Part shown: positions 1-8,726 of the stretch, piece by piece
Numbering within the stretch: the first letter of the stretch is position 1
How the letters are laid out: every line of letters begins with the position of its first letter
Assembly (NCBI GenBank): GCA_963721305.1
Contig: CAVRIR010000005.1
Location: 930,001 to 994,000 of the forward strand
Origin: DATAES01 sp963721305
Lineage (GTDB): Bacteria; Actinomycetota; Acidimicrobiia; Acidimicrobiales; JACDCH01
Length of the DNA stretch: 64,000 nucleotides
Reading direction: 5' to 3'
Translations under genes and position numbers: made by a program
The notes under the pieces: generated by a model
What the model saw: only the letters and a program-made list of their open reading frames with translations
Database searches by the model: none
Told to the model about the DNA's origin: nothing

Positions 1-614
1 GCCAGGCCGTGTGCGACCACGGGCCCGGCTGCGAACTCGGCGGCTCGCGCCACGGCGCGGTCGAACAACTCATCTGGCTCGATCACTTCGTCGACGAGTC
101 CGATGCGCAGCGCCTCGTCGGCGTCCACCTGGCGGCCCGTGAGGATCATGTCCTTGGCCCGGCCGGCGCCGACGAGACGGGCAAGTCGTTGCGTGCCGCC
201 GCCACCGGGGATGATCCCGAGGAGGATCTCCGGCTGGCCGAAACGCGCTCGCGTCGAAGCGATGCGGAAGTCGCACGCGAGTGCGACCTCGCAGCCACCA
301 CCGAGGGCGTAGCCACTCACCGCGGCGATGGTGACGCGGGGAACCTCGGCCAGCGCCCGCAGCGCACGCAGGAACAGCCCGCCGATGCGCGCTGCTTCTG
401 CCGGACCGCCGAACTCGCTGATGTCCGCGCCGGCGGCGAACACCTTGTCGCCCCCGGTCACGACGACCGCGCCCGGCGGGTCGTCCGTCAACGCCTTCGC
501 CGCCGACTCGAGCTGCGTGAGCACCTCGCTCGACAGCGCGTTGACCTTGGGATTGTCCAATCGCACGATGGCGACCCCATCGTCGCGACGCTCGACGTGC
601 ACGACCTCACTCAT
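1..614 (-). CDS. Enoyl-CoA hydratase/isomerase family protein (partial, 3' end outside window)
   Basis: Crotonase-fold enzyme, expected to hydrate trans-2-enoyl-CoA in beta-oxidation or amino-acid catabolism. The reading frame opens with ATG at 614 (MSEVVHVERR) and stays open to the left edge, so about 204 residues are visible of the usual ~255. Family motifs are present in order: the oxyanion-hole segment AAGADISEF, the glycine-rich GYALGGGCEVALACDF, and FGQPEILLGIIPGGGGTQR, in which the Glu of QPE is the usual catalytic acid. The product cannot be narrowed to one substrate. It could also be a methylglutaconyl-CoA or other crotonase. The 157 bases upstream, to meaB, hold no gene I can support. 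Confidence 0.9.
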   Translation of the reverse strand, partial: MSEVVHVERRDDGVAIVRLDNPKVNALSSEVLTQLESAAKALTDDPPGAVVVTGGDKVFAAGADISEFGGPAEAARIGGLFLRALRALAEVPRVTIAAVSGYALGGGCEVALACDFRIASTRARFGQPEILLGIIPGGGGTQRLARLVGAGRAKDMILTGRQVDADEALRIGLVDEVIEPDELFDRAVARAAEFAAGPVVAHGL

Positions 615-771
615 GGCTTCGGGACCCTAGTGCTGCGTCGCTCGGCTGACGTGGGGTGATCGGCGAGTCGTCGGCGTCGCTCGCAAGGACGCCGACGAGG
701 GCAAGTGTCGTAGCCACTTGACGAGGAGAAGGACGCAGTCGAGCGGCGGCGACGGCCGGCGATACGCCTTG

Positions 772-1665
772 TCAGCTGAGCGACGTGGCACGAGCGAGCA
801 ACTCGTCGGCTGCCGTCCACGGATCCATGTCGCGCGACTCGACGGCGGCGCACATCCGTGCGAAGTCCTCGCCGTCGCGCAGCGCGCGCACCTGCTCGAC
901 CACCCGCTCGCCGACGATGGCGAGCAACTCGTCGCGCACCCGTGCCGACCGCTTCCGTTCGAGCCGGCCTTCGGCACACAACCAGCTGCGATGGGTCGAG
1001 ACCGCGGCGACGACGTCGTCTGTGCCGTCGCCCACGGACGCGACCGCCAGCACGACCGGTGGCCGCCACGCCTCGTCGGGTATCGACGCGAGCTCGAGCA
1101 TGTGCTCGAGGTCGCGCCGCGCATCCTCCGCACCGGGACGGTCGGCCTTGTTGACCACGAACACATCGGCGATCTCGAGCAGACCGGCCTTCGCGGCCTG
1201 CACGGCGTCGCCCCAACCGGGGTTGACCACGACGACGGTCGTGTCGGCTGCGCCCGCCACCTCGACCTCGACTTGACCGACCCCGACCGTCTCGATCAGC
1301 ACCCAGTCGAAGCCGACAGCATCGAGCACTCGGACGGCCTCGGGGGTGGCAAGTGCGAGCCCGCCGAGATGGCCGCGGGTCGCCATCGACCGGATGTACA
1401 CGCCGGAGTCGAGCGCGTGGTCCTGCATCCGGACCCGGTCGCCGAGGATCGCGCCGCCGGTGAAGGGCGACGTCGGATCCACGGCCAAGACCGCGACCTC
1501 GTCGCCGTCCGCTCGCATCGCCGACACGACTCGGGTGGTCAACGTCGACTTCCCGGCGCCCGGCGCGCCCGTCAGGCCGACGGTGTAGGCCCCTCCCCCG
1601 AGCGAAAAGGTGAGCCGCCCGACCTCGCGGGCGGACTCGCCGCCGCGCTCGACGAACGAGAGCAA
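772..1665 (-). CDS. meaB: Methylmalonyl-CoA mutase-associated GTPase MeaB (ArgK family)
   Basis: G-protein chaperone that gates cobalamin loading and protects B12-dependent acyl-CoA mutases. Visible motifs are the P-loop GAPGAGKST, DPTSPF, ETVGVGQVEVE and the guanine-specificity motif NKAD. The TTG at 1665 is the only ATG/GTG/TTG start in frame and gives 297 aa. However, about 20 more codons upstream encode a typical MeaB N-terminal helix (ELFDSARHGSRAALARL). The frame runs back to a stop overlapping the end of the NifU-like gene without any ATG, GTG or TTG. Either a rare start such as CTG at 1743 is used or the start is damaged. Its likely client mutase lies about 11 kb away at 13048-14679. 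Confidence 0.88.
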   Translation of the reverse strand: MLSFVERGGESAREVGRLTFSLGGGAYTVGLTGAPGAGKSTLTTRVVSAMRADGDEVAVLAVDPTSPFTGGAILGDRVRMQDHALDSGVYIRSMATRGHLGGLALATPEAVRVLDAVGFDWVLIETVGVGQVEVEVAGAADTTVVVVNPGWGDAVQAAKAGLLEIADVFVVNKADRPGAEDARRDLEHMLELASIPDEAWRPPVVLAVASVGDGTDDVVAAVSTHRSWLCAEGRLERKRSARVRDELLAIVGERVVEQVRALRDGEDFARMCAAVESRDMDPWTAADELLARATSLS

Positions 1666-1754
1666 TCGAGCGAGCGCGGCGCGGGACCCGTGACGGGCCG
1701 AGTCGAACAGCTCGGCGATGGGGGGATCGGAGGGTCGGGCCAGAGCTTGCGAAG

Positions 1755-2015
1755 CTACAGCGCGAGTGGCGTGCCCTCGAACTGCTCCTCACCAGCGTTG
1801 ATGACCTCGGTGACGCCCTCGACCCGGTCCTTCAGGATGCGCTCGATGCCCGCCTTCAGGGTCACGGTCGAGGCCGGGCAGCTCACGCAGGCGCCGATCA
1901 GCTCGACGGTCACGATGCCGGTCGCCTCGTCGACGTCGCGCAGCTCGATGTCGCCGCCGTCGGCGCGGATCGCCGGGCGAATCGCCTCGATCGTCTGCTC
2001 GACCTTCTCTCGCAC
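1755..2015 (-). CDS. NifU C-terminal domain Fe-S scaffold protein
   Basis: Small Nfu-type iron-sulfur carrier of 86 aa. The sequence has the conserved GGDIEL, the cluster-binding CXXC (GACVSCPAS) and a C-terminal IINAGEE-like segment. A longer reading frame continues upstream, but its sequence is low-complexity and charged, like a shadow of the divergent gene. I therefore chose GTG at 2015 (VREKVEQTIEAI), which is preceded by GAGGA at a normal distance. It would deliver Fe-S clusters to client proteins such as the Rieske protein. The stop TAG lies just upstream of the meaB coding region, so the two are probably co-transcribed. Confidence 0.85.
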   Translation of the reverse strand: MREKVEQTIEAIRPAIRADGGDIELRDVDEATGIVTVELIGACVSCPASTVTLKAGIERILKDRVEGVTEVINAGEEQFEGTPLAL

Positions 2016-2069
2016 AGCGCCATCCTCGCATCGGGCCTCGTGACGTGAGAAACCAACGTCGGGACGGCT

Positions 2070-3365
2070 ATGACTTGTTCCCTCGTGATCGCCATCTATG
2101 CCCACGGGGCCGGAGGGACCAACGGCCTGCCCATCCCACGGTGGCTGCTGGCCTACATCATCGGATTCGCGATCGTCCTCGCGTTCGTGCTCCTGCGGTT
2201 CATCCGGCCTCCGAAGCGGCCGGACCGGACAGCCACCGAGGGCCATGGCCCGGGCGCGTCCAAGGCGCTCCCTCGGACCAGCCCGTGGTTCGTGGTGAGC
2301 CGGACCGTGGGCCTGGTCCTCCTGCTCGCCACGTTCACCGCCGGCGCCTTCGGGGTCAACGACAGCGGGGCGAACATCGCCACGGTCACGGTCATCGTCC
2401 TGTTCTTCCTCGGCATGCAGGTCGTGTCCGTCGCGTTCGGCGACGTCTTCTGGTGGTTCAACCCATTCGACACGCTCGCGGCCCTCATCTTCCGCCACGA
2501 CCGCATCGACGCCGAAGACGCTGACGACGAGGAGGAGGAGCGAGCACCGTCATGGACGGCTGCCGCGTTCCTCGCGGCGTTCATCTGGTTCGTCTTCGCC
2601 TACCCGGAGTTCTATCCACCGAAGCCGCACGAGGTCGCGATCTTCCTCGCGCTGTACACCGCCGCGGTCCTCGCCGGCGCCGGTTACTGGGGTCGATCAT
2701 GGGTCCGCCGCGGCGAGGGCTTCGGGGCGCTGTTCGGAGCGCTCGGCGAGCTCGGTCGTCGCCGGGCGCCGGGTGCGAGCCGCGGCCTCGCCCCGCTGCT
2801 GATCGTCTACCTGGGCGGGATCCTCTTCGACGGCATGAGTGTCACCAACTGGTGGACCGAGGTGCTCGGGACGACCCGCGGCTGGACGGAACGCTCGATC
2901 AACACCGTGGGCTTCGCGTGGTGCATCGCGATCATCGCCGTCGCGTACCTCGCGTCGACGAGAGCCGTCGCCGCCGTCACCGGCAACGCGCCCGGCGACA
3001 CGGCGCGCCTGCTCGCACCCGTGATGCTCGCCGTCGGGTTCGCGTGGTCCGTCGCGCACTACATCACCGGGTTCCTCATCGACATCCAGAACTTCTACGC
3101 GCTGCTGTCCGATCCCCTCGGCCGGGGTTGGGACGTGTTCGGAACCATCAACTCGTCGATCAACTACCAGGTACTGACCACCAACCAGACCGGCGTGGTG
3201 CAGTCCATCGTGCTGACGGTGGGCTGCATCTTCGGCGCGGTGATCGCGCACGATCTCGCGTTCGCCAACTACAGGGGCAGGACCGCGGTCCGCGCGACCT
3301 ATCCTCTCGCGGCACTGCTGATCGCGTCGGCTCTCGGCGCGATCTGGCTACTCGTGGGAGTCTGA
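2070..3365 (+). CDS. Multi-pass membrane protein of unknown function
   Basis: Protein of 431 aa with about ten predicted hydrophobic segments, beginning with the short motif YAHGAGGTNGLPIP followed by a first membrane span. A highly acidic linker (DAEDADDEEEE) sits near residues 150-160. The N-terminal AHG.GG...PIP pattern resembles actinobacterial membrane proteins that databases sometimes label fenitrothion hydrolase. That label rests on limited evidence and I do not adopt it. It is transcribed divergently from the NifU-like gene, 54 bases apart, and is followed after 5 bases by a one-span protein, so the two probably form a unit. Confidence 0.7.
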   Translation: MTCSLVIAIYAHGAGGTNGLPIPRWLLAYIIGFAIVLAFVLLRFIRPPKRPDRTATEGHGPGASKALPRTSPWFVVSRTVGLVLLLATFTAGAFGVNDSGANIATVTVIVLFFLGMQVVSVAFGDVFWWFNPFDTLAALIFRHDRIDAEDADDEEEERAPSWTAAAFLAAFIWFVFAYPEFYPPKPHEVAIFLALYTAAVLAGAGYWGRSWVRRGEGFGALFGALGELGRRRAPGASRGLAPLLIVYLGGILFDGMSVTNWWTEVLGTTRGWTERSINTVGFAWCIAIIAVAYLASTRAVAAVTGNAPGDTARLLAPVMLAVGFAWSVAHYITGFLIDIQNFYALLSDPLGRGWDVFGTINSSINYQVLTTNQTGVVQSIVLTVGCIFGAVIAHDLAFANYRGRTAVRATYPLAALLIASALGAIWLLVGV

Positions 3366-3370
3366 CGGCA

Positions 3371-3550
3371 ATGGTCTTCGCGCACCAAGGTGGCTGGGAC
3401 GAGATGTTGTTCGTCGCCATTCCCATCGGGCTCTTCGCCTTTCTGCTGTATGTCGCCAACAAGAAGGCCCAGGCCCAACTCGAATCCGACCGGGCGAATG
3501 GATCCGACTCGGGCATGAAGCCGGGCGAGGGGCCGGACGAGATCCACTGA
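3371..3550 (+). CDS. Small single-span membrane protein
   Basis: Reading frame of 59 aa starting with ATG (MVFAHQGGWDE). It has one clear hydrophobic segment (LFVAIPIGLFAFLLYVA) followed by a charged, hydrophilic tail ending in GPDEIH. It begins 5 bases after the stop of the large membrane protein, which suggests translational coupling and a joint role in the membrane. It also has an AHxGGW motif reminiscent of the start of its neighbour. No function can be assigned. Confidence 0.6.
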   Translation: MVFAHQGGWDEMLFVAIPIGLFAFLLYVANKKAQAQLESDRANGSDSGMKPGEGPDEIH

Positions 3551-3560
3551 TTCGTCGGTG

Positions 3561-4163
3561 CTACGTCGGGAACCCGTAGATCTCGAGCGTGGAACGCCCG
3601 GCCCGTAGCCCGTCCATGATCTCGGCTTCCACCGCCTCACGAGACTGCGCCGCGGCGGCGACCGACTCCACGTCCTCCTGGCGGACCACGACGACCCCAT
3701 CGCCGTCGCCCACCACCACGTCCCCCGGACGGACACTCACGTCGCCGACGGCGATCGGCTCGTCGATCGCTCCCGCGGAAGGGTCCTTGCCGGTACCGCG
3801 AATGCACTGCCGGCGGGCGAACACCGGGAACCCGAGATCGATGATCCGGTCGCCGTCGCGCACGCCACCGTCGATCACGAGACCGCCGAGGGCGCGCGCC
3901 TGAGCCGCCACGGTCATGATCTCGCCCCAGTACCCGTACTCGTAGCCTCCGCCGACCTCGACGACGAGCACGTCGCCCGCGCGCGCGGTGTAGATCGCTT
4001 CGTGGATCTTCAGGTTCTCGCCGGGAGCGCACGACACCGTGACCGCCGGCCCGTTGACTCGCATGGCGCGATGCAAGGGTCGGATCTCGGACGGCAACGC
4101 ACCCGTCCGACCTTGGGCCTCGTGCAGCGTCGCGGACGGGAAGCCGGACAGCGGCGTCACCAC
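3561..4163 (-). CDS. RraA-like protein / 4-hydroxy-4-methyl-2-oxoglutarate aldolase family
   Basis: Protein of 200 aa with the RraA/HMG-aldolase fold signature: GDVLVVEVGG and GGLVIDGGVRD, where the Arg-Asp pair binds substrate and metal, then a C-terminal GDGDGVVVV strand. Members are either class II aldolases acting on 4-hydroxy-4-methyl-2-oxoglutarate or oxaloacetate, or, in enterobacteria, inhibitors of RNase E. In an actinobacterium the metabolic role is more likely. It follows a cupin gene by 4 bases on the same strand, so the two probably act on a common small acid. It converges on the small membrane protein gene. Confidence 0.78.
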   Translation of the reverse strand: MVTPLSGFPSATLHEAQGRTGALPSEIRPLHRAMRVNGPAVTVSCAPGENLKIHEAIYTARAGDVLVVEVGGGYEYGYWGEIMTVAAQARALGGLVIDGGVRDGDRIIDLGFPVFARRQCIRGTGKDPSAGAIDEPIAVGDVSVRPGDVVVGDGDGVVVVRQEDVESVAAAAQSREAVEAEIMDGLRAGRSTLEIYGFPT

Positions 4164-4167
4164 GCGG

Positions 4168-4548
4168 TCAGTGGTTGGTGTAGTCGATCGGACCCGAGCC
4201 CTTGACGCCGACCGCGAAGCAGAAGCAACGGATGGGCTCGCTGCCGGTCGGGCGCAAGCTGTGCACCGTGTCGGGCGGGATGTAGACGAGGTCTCCCCGA
4301 TCGACGTCGCGCTGCTCGGCGCCCACGGTCATGACGCCTTGCCCCGACATGACGAAATAGAACTCGTGCGTCGGATGATCGTGCGGAAACACCTCGCCGC
4401 CGATCGCGACCTCGAACTCGTTGGCGAGCTCGAGGTAGCCCCCGTCGGTCAGTTCCTTCATCTCCCGTGGATGGATCAGCCACCACACCGGCACGGTCCC
4501 GTTGTGCTCGACCTCGGGCGTCACCGTTCGCACGTTCCGCACGTCCAC
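4168..4548 (-). CDS. Cupin-domain protein
   Basis: Single cupin barrel of about 126 aa. Motif 1 is GGEVFPHDHPTHEFYFVMSGQG (shown in part: HDHPTHE, with metal-ligand His and Glu) and motif 2 is GDLVYIPPDTVHSL with the last His ligand. The frame extends upstream, but I chose GTG at 4548 because GAGGAGAA precedes it at an ideal distance and the upstream residues look non-coding. The reaction is unknown; cupins of this size include sugar isomerases, dioxygenases and binding proteins. It is coupled to the RraA-like gene. Confidence 0.75.
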   Translation of the reverse strand: MDVRNVRTVTPEVEHNGTVPVWWLIHPREMKELTDGGYLELANEFEVAIGGEVFPHDHPTHEFYFVMSGQGVMTVGAEQRDVDRGDLVYIPPDTVHSLRPTGSEPIRCFCFAVGVKGSGPIDYTNH

Positions 4549-4651
4549 TGCGTTCTCCTCTGTTGTCTCGTGCGCAAAGGCAGAGCCTTTCCGCATCAAC
4601 TTGATAGTGCCGTCCTTCGGACGGCGCTGACGTCTTCTCGTGCAAGGCAGA

Positions 4652-5917
4652 TCATGGCCGTGCCGCGCCGAGCCGGTGCACGTCGGCACCGAGCGCGGCC
4701 AGCTTGTCGACGAAACCCTCGTAGCCGCGGTCGACGTGCTCCGCTCCGTGCACGACGGTTTCGCCGTCGGCCCGCAGCCCGGCGATCACCAACGCGGCGC
4801 CGGCCCGGATGTCAGGTGCACGAACCGGGGCACCCGAGAGCTGCGGTACGCCGCGCACGATCACGTGATGCGCGTCGGTGCGGACGTCGGCGCCCATGCG
4901 AACGAGCTCGTCGACGTAGCGGAACCGTCCGCTGAAGATGTTCTCGGTGACGATGCCGACACCGTCCGCCAGCGCCAGCAAGACGACGAACAACGGCTTG
5001 TAGTCGGTCGCGATGCCCGGATAGGGAAGCGTGGCGACGTCCGCCGCTCGCAGCCGTTGGGGCACCATCGCCCACAGCCCGCTGGCCGTCGGCGAGATGC
5101 GCATGCCCATGTCACCGAGCTTGTCGATGAGCATGTCCATGTGGTCGGCGCGGGCACCTTCGATGGTGATCTCGCCGCCCGCGACACCGAGCGCGGCCAG
5201 GAACGTCGCCGCTTCGATGCGATCGGGGACGACGGTGTGGTCGACGGCACTGAGCTTCTCGACTCCCTCGATGGTGATGGTCGAGGATCCGGCGCCGAGC
5301 ACGCGACCGCCCATCCGATTGAGAAACGTGGCGAGGTCTGCGATCTCGGGCTCGCGCGCCGCGTTGTCGATGACCGTGGTTCCCTTCGCGAGCACTGCAG
5401 CCATCAACGCGTTCTCGGTCGCACCGACGCTCGGATACTCGAGCAGGATGCGCGCGCCCGTCAGCATGTCGGCATGGCCCTCGATGAACCCGTGCGAGAA
5501 CTCGAACGTCGCGCCGAGTTGTTCGAGACCTTTCAGGTGCATGTCGATCGGACGGGGACCGAAGTCGTCACCGCCAGGCATGGCGACTCGGGCGCGGCCG
5601 ACGCGCGCGAGGAGCGGCCCGAGCACCACGATCGAGGCGCGCATGCGCTCGACCAACTCGTACGGCGCTTCGGGCACGATGTCCGCGGGCCGTTCGATGG
5701 TCAGCTCGTGCGGTCCGCTTCGTGACACCGTCATGCCCATCGAACGGAGGAGCTCACTCATCCAGTCCACGTCCGCGATCGCGGGAACGTTGCGCAAGAC
5801 GTAGCGACCCTCGGCCAGGGTGGAAGCCGCCATCAACTTCAGCACCGAGTTCTTGGCCCCGCCGACGGTGACGGTGCCGGCGAGTGGTCCGGACCGGCTC
5901 ACCACGATCGCCTCCAT
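4652..5917 (-). CDS. murA: UDP-N-acetylglucosamine 1-carboxyvinyltransferase MurA, Asp active-site form
   Basis: First committed enzyme of peptidoglycan synthesis; it transfers enolpyruvate from PEP to UDP-GlcNAc in the cytoplasm. The 421-aa length is typical. Lys22-Asn23 in GGAKNSVLK match the substrate-binding KN pair. The catalytic loop reads MPGGDDFG, with Asp117 where most bacterial enzymes have the fosfomycin-reactive Cys, as in mycobacteria. The C-terminal part keeps the usual SGRF, GADVR and HGAEHVDRGYE features. It starts with ATG at 5917. About 100 bases separate it from the downstream cupin gene. Confidence 0.95.
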   Translation of the reverse strand: MEAIVVSRSGPLAGTVTVGGAKNSVLKLMAASTLAEGRYVLRNVPAIADVDWMSELLRSMGMTVSRSGPHELTIERPADIVPEAPYELVERMRASIVVLGPLLARVGRARVAMPGGDDFGPRPIDMHLKGLEQLGATFEFSHGFIEGHADMLTGARILLEYPSVGATENALMAAVLAKGTTVIDNAAREPEIADLATFLNRMGGRVLGAGSSTITIEGVEKLSAVDHTVVPDRIEAATFLAALGVAGGEITIEGARADHMDMLIDKLGDMGMRISPTASGLWAMVPQRLRAADVATLPYPGIATDYKPLFVVLLALADGVGIVTENIFSGRFRYVDELVRMGADVRTDAHHVIVRGVPQLSGAPVRAPDIRAGAALVIAGLRADGETVVHGAEHVDRGYEGFVDKLAALGADVHRLGAARP

Positions 5918-5956
5918 GCACCACTATCGCGCCGTGCCCCAACCGGGAGTTGCGAC

Positions 5957-7474
5957 GTGCTGGTGACCTGCGTCCATGGCGACGCGGCGCTGGACACGCT
6001 TCGTGCACCGAGGACCGATGTGGTCCTCGAACGTACCGACGGTGACGGTTCATTCACCGCGGAGCGCGGGCCGTTCACCGACTACGAGCGCACGCTCCAG
6101 GTCCGAGACGACGGCACGGTGCTCGAGACGACCCGGTTCAAGCTGTCCATCCCGTTCTGGTGGTTCCTGTTCGTCCTGCCGTATCGCAGCGCGCTGCGGC
6201 GGCCGCCGGCGCGCCGCGATCGCCGGCCCTGGTGGGCACCGCCGGATCCACCCGACGCGCGTGCCGCGACCGTGCTCGGCCTGCTTTGCCTCCTCGCCCT
6301 CATCGACGGCTACGTCGGGACGCTGTTGACGCAGACGCTGACGTACGTGGCGAACGAGTTCGGCGCGTCCCGTGGCGAGCAAGGAACGGTGCTCGCAGTC
6401 GTGCGCGGCGGCGCGCTCGTCGCGCTCGTCGCGGGCGTCTTCGCCGATCGGCTCGGGCGGCGCACACCGATCGTCGTGTGCGCATCGGGCGCCTGCGTCT
6501 TCGCCGCACTCGGCGCGATCGCGCCGAGCATCCAGGTGCTGACCGCGACGCAACTCGCGGCGACAGGCGCGGCCAGCGCGCTCGGCGTGCTCATCGGCAT
6601 CGTGTCCGCCGAAGAGGTTCCGCCCGGCTCTCGCGCGTACGCGTTCAGCCTCATCACGATGACCGGCGCGCTCGGAGCAGGCATCTGCGTGTGGGTCCTG
6701 CCTCTGTCAGACACCAGTGTGCGGGGATGGCGATGGATCTACGTGATCGCGCTCGCCGGGCTGGTGTTGGTGCTCGTGGTCGGCCGCCGGCTCCCCGAGA
6801 GCCGGCGGTTCGAACGTCGACACGCGGAAACCGGTCTCGCCGGACACGGCCGGAGGTTGTGGCTCCTCGCCACCGCAGGCTTCCTGGTCGCCGTCTTCGC
6901 CGCACCGGCGTTCCAGTTCCAGAACGACTTCCTGCGCCGCGACCGCGGCTTCTCCGCATCGCGGATCACCGCCTTCACGCTGCTGACGAGCACGCCGGCC
7001 GGGATCGGCATCGTCGCCGGCGGACGGCTCGCCGACACGCACGGACGCAGGATCATCGGCGCCATCGGGCTCGCCGGCGGCACGATCGCGACCGTGCTGA
7101 TGTTCGCGGTCTCGGGTTGGCCGATGTGGTGGTGGTCGTTGATCGGGGGGATCATCGGCGGGCTCACCGTGCCCGCGCTCGGTGTGTACCGGCCCGAGTT
7201 GTTCCCGACCGGACTACGGGGCAAGGCCGCGGGCATCCTCGAGCTCATCGCGGTGTGCGGCAGCGCGGCGGGCTTGATCTTCGTCGGCCACCTCGCCGAT
7301 CGGTGGGGCAGCTACGCGGGGCCGATCGCGATCGCCTCGATCGCGTCGCTCGCAGTGGCGGTCCTCGTCGTCGTCGCGTTCCCCGAGACCGCACATCGTT
7401 CCCTCGAGGAACTGAACCCCGAGGACCTGAACCCCCCGGACGACGTCAGCGCAGCGCCTTCAGCCAGTCCTTGA
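5957..7474 (+). CDS. MFS transporter with an N-terminal soluble extension
   Basis: Protein of 505 aa. Residues ~1-95 form a soluble region ending in one hydrophobic patch (PFWWFLFVLPY). About 12 membrane segments follow from residue ~105 (ATVLGLLCLLALIDGYVGTLL). Major facilitator signatures are visible after the second span (GVFADRLGRRTPI) and after the eighth (GGRLADTHGRR), and RLPESRRF follows span 6 as in sugar/metabolite carriers. The substrate is not evident. The GTG start at 5957 lies 39 bases from the divergent murA start. The 3' end overlaps the convergent hydrolase gene by 29 bases. Confidence 0.85.
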   Translation: MLVTCVHGDAALDTLRAPRTDVVLERTDGDGSFTAERGPFTDYERTLQVRDDGTVLETTRFKLSIPFWWFLFVLPYRSALRRPPARRDRRPWWAPPDPPDARAATVLGLLCLLALIDGYVGTLLTQTLTYVANEFGASRGEQGTVLAVVRGGALVALVAGVFADRLGRRTPIVVCASGACVFAALGAIAPSIQVLTATQLAATGAASALGVLIGIVSAEEVPPGSRAYAFSLITMTGALGAGICVWVLPLSDTSVRGWRWIYVIALAGLVLVLVVGRRLPESRRFERRHAETGLAGHGRRLWLLATAGFLVAVFAAPAFQFQNDFLRRDRGFSASRITAFTLLTSTPAGIGIVAGGRLADTHGRRIIGAIGLAGGTIATVLMFAVSGWPMWWWSLIGGIIGGLTVPALGVYRPELFPTGLRGKAAGILELIAVCGSAAGLIFVGHLADRWGSYAGPIAIASIASLAVAVLVVVAFPETAHRSLEELNPEDLNPPDDVSAAPSASP

Positions 7475-8010
7475 TCGTTCCCGCGACGAAGTCGTCGTGG
7501 CGCTTGAAGTCGTGGCCGCCACCGTCGATCCAGACATGGGTGACGTCACCGGGGATCGCCTTGGTGTGGCGCTCGAGCTCGTCCGGTGATCCGAACGGGT
7601 CCTTGGTGCCGCTGACGAACAGGCACGGCAGATCGAGATCCGGGAAGTGGTCGACCCTCAGGTTGTCGGGCTTGCCCGGGGGATGCAGCGGATAGCTGAT
7701 GAGCACCAGTGCTCGCGCTGCCGAACCCTTCCGCCACGGCGAGCGAGCACATGCGGCCGCCCATGGATCGCCCGCCGAGCGCGAGTGAAGCGGGTCGGAT
7801 GCGCGCTTGCGCGATGAGCACCGCTGCTTCCTCGCGGACGGACGCGATCAGCTTCGGCGCGCGGTCCGGCGCCCGCCGGCCCTCCTTGCGGTAGGGGAAG
7901 TCGACGCGAGCCACCGGCAACGGCGCGACGGCAGCCTCGATCGCCTGGAGGGCCGGATGGTTCCGGTCGCTCCCCGCACCGGGCGTGAGCAGGAGGGCCC
8001 CGACCCTCAT
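7446..8010 (-). CDS. Alpha/beta hydrolase (KANL3/Tex30-like), interrupted by a +1 frameshift
   Basis: Serine-hydrolase fold protein split between two frames. The first frame (8010 down to about 7710) carries GALLLTPGAGSDRNHP and the nucleophile elbow GGRSMGGR. The second frame carries LVLISYPLHPPGKP, the acid segment FVSGTKDPFG and the His segment GGGHDF. Removing one base near 7710 (AGC-A-CTG on the coding strand) joins them into a 187-aa protein that reads like a normal family member: the total length is 188 codons plus one base. The gene is therefore either broken or the base is a sequence error. The specific substrate is unknown. Confidence 0.75.
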
Positions 8011-8017
8011 GCGCGAC

Positions 8018-8716
8018 TCATCCGATGAGGATGCGCCTGGCCTCAGTCAGCTCGGCGATGCGCTGCGCGGCCACGGCCGAGTCGGCGCCGTGATCCGGAT
8101 GCGCGTCGCGGAGCAACTTGCGGAACCGTTGCTGGATCTCCTTCTTCTTCGGCGACCGGTCGCTCGGCAGGCCGAGCAACTCGAGCGCCCACAGCGTCGG
8201 ATCGAGATACGCGGCCGCCGACCATGCCGCGGTGCCGTGCCGGCCGGACAGATGCGTGATGAGCGCCGGGCCGATCTCACCGCGCCAACGCAGACCTTTC
8301 CGAAGCACGTCGAACGCCCGCGGCCGGATCGCCAGCGGGAGCTGGCCGACGACGTAGACCGATGCGAGCGTCATCTGGAGTGGCGAGCCATGGCCGTCGA
8401 AGTCGAACTCGAGGCTCTCGCCGCCGCCGATCAACCTGCCGACCGTGCGCCCGAGACCGTGCTGATCGGTCTGGAACCGATGACGGATGCGCGGCTGCAC
8501 GATGTGCTGGCCGTGCTCGAGCTGCGCCATCAGAACGAGAAGCGCGTCGAAGTCATCGGCGTCGAGCTCGTCCGCGCCGACGGCGATGATGCCGCCGAGG
8601 AGCAGCGGGCCGAAGCCAGGGGGCGGATCGACCGGTAGCAGTCGGTGTCCGAGCGCGATGCGCCGAGTCGGCGAGTACGCGCGGCTGTGGAACACCTCGA
8701 GCTCCGCCAGGATCAC
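8018..8716 (-). CDS. Protein with a C-terminal J (DnaJ-like) domain
   Basis: Protein of 232 aa from a GTG at 8716 (VILAELEVFHSRAYSPTRR); the frame upstream of this GTG overlaps the next gene and looks non-coding. The last ~65 residues form a J domain with helix KKKEIQQRFRKLL, the diagnostic HPD loop (DAHPDHG) and a final basic helix. The long N-terminal part is not a known domain to me; it has the motif RIALGHRLLPVDPPPGFGPLLLGG, given here only as a landmark near residues 17-40. A J domain would stimulate an Hsp70 ATPase and bring a client to it. It is 7 bases from the hydrolase gene on the same strand. Confidence 0.7.
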   Translation of the reverse strand: MILAELEVFHSRAYSPTRRIALGHRLLPVDPPPGFGPLLLGGIIAVGADELDADDFDALLVLMAQLEHGQHIVQPRIRHRFQTDQHGLGRTVGRLIGGGESLEFDFDGHGSPLQMTLASVYVVGQLPLAIRPRAFDVLRKGLRWRGEIGPALITHLSGRHGTAAWSAAAYLDPTLWALELLGLPSDRSPKKKEIQQRFRKLLRDAHPDHGADSAVAAQRIAELTEARRILIG

Positions 8717-8726
8717 GAGGCCGACG

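Noticed and set aside
718..2043. Long plus-strand open frames over meaB and many similar long shadow frames elsewhere
   Set aside because: High GC leaves long antisense frames. The minus-strand genes carry the conserved motifs; the shadows are Arg/Pro/Ala-rich with none.
1755..2498. A 247-residue version of the NifU-like protein reaching back to 2498
   Set aside because: The added 160 residues are low-complexity and antisense to the membrane protein gene. A GTG with a good ribosome site at 2015 gives the normal family length.
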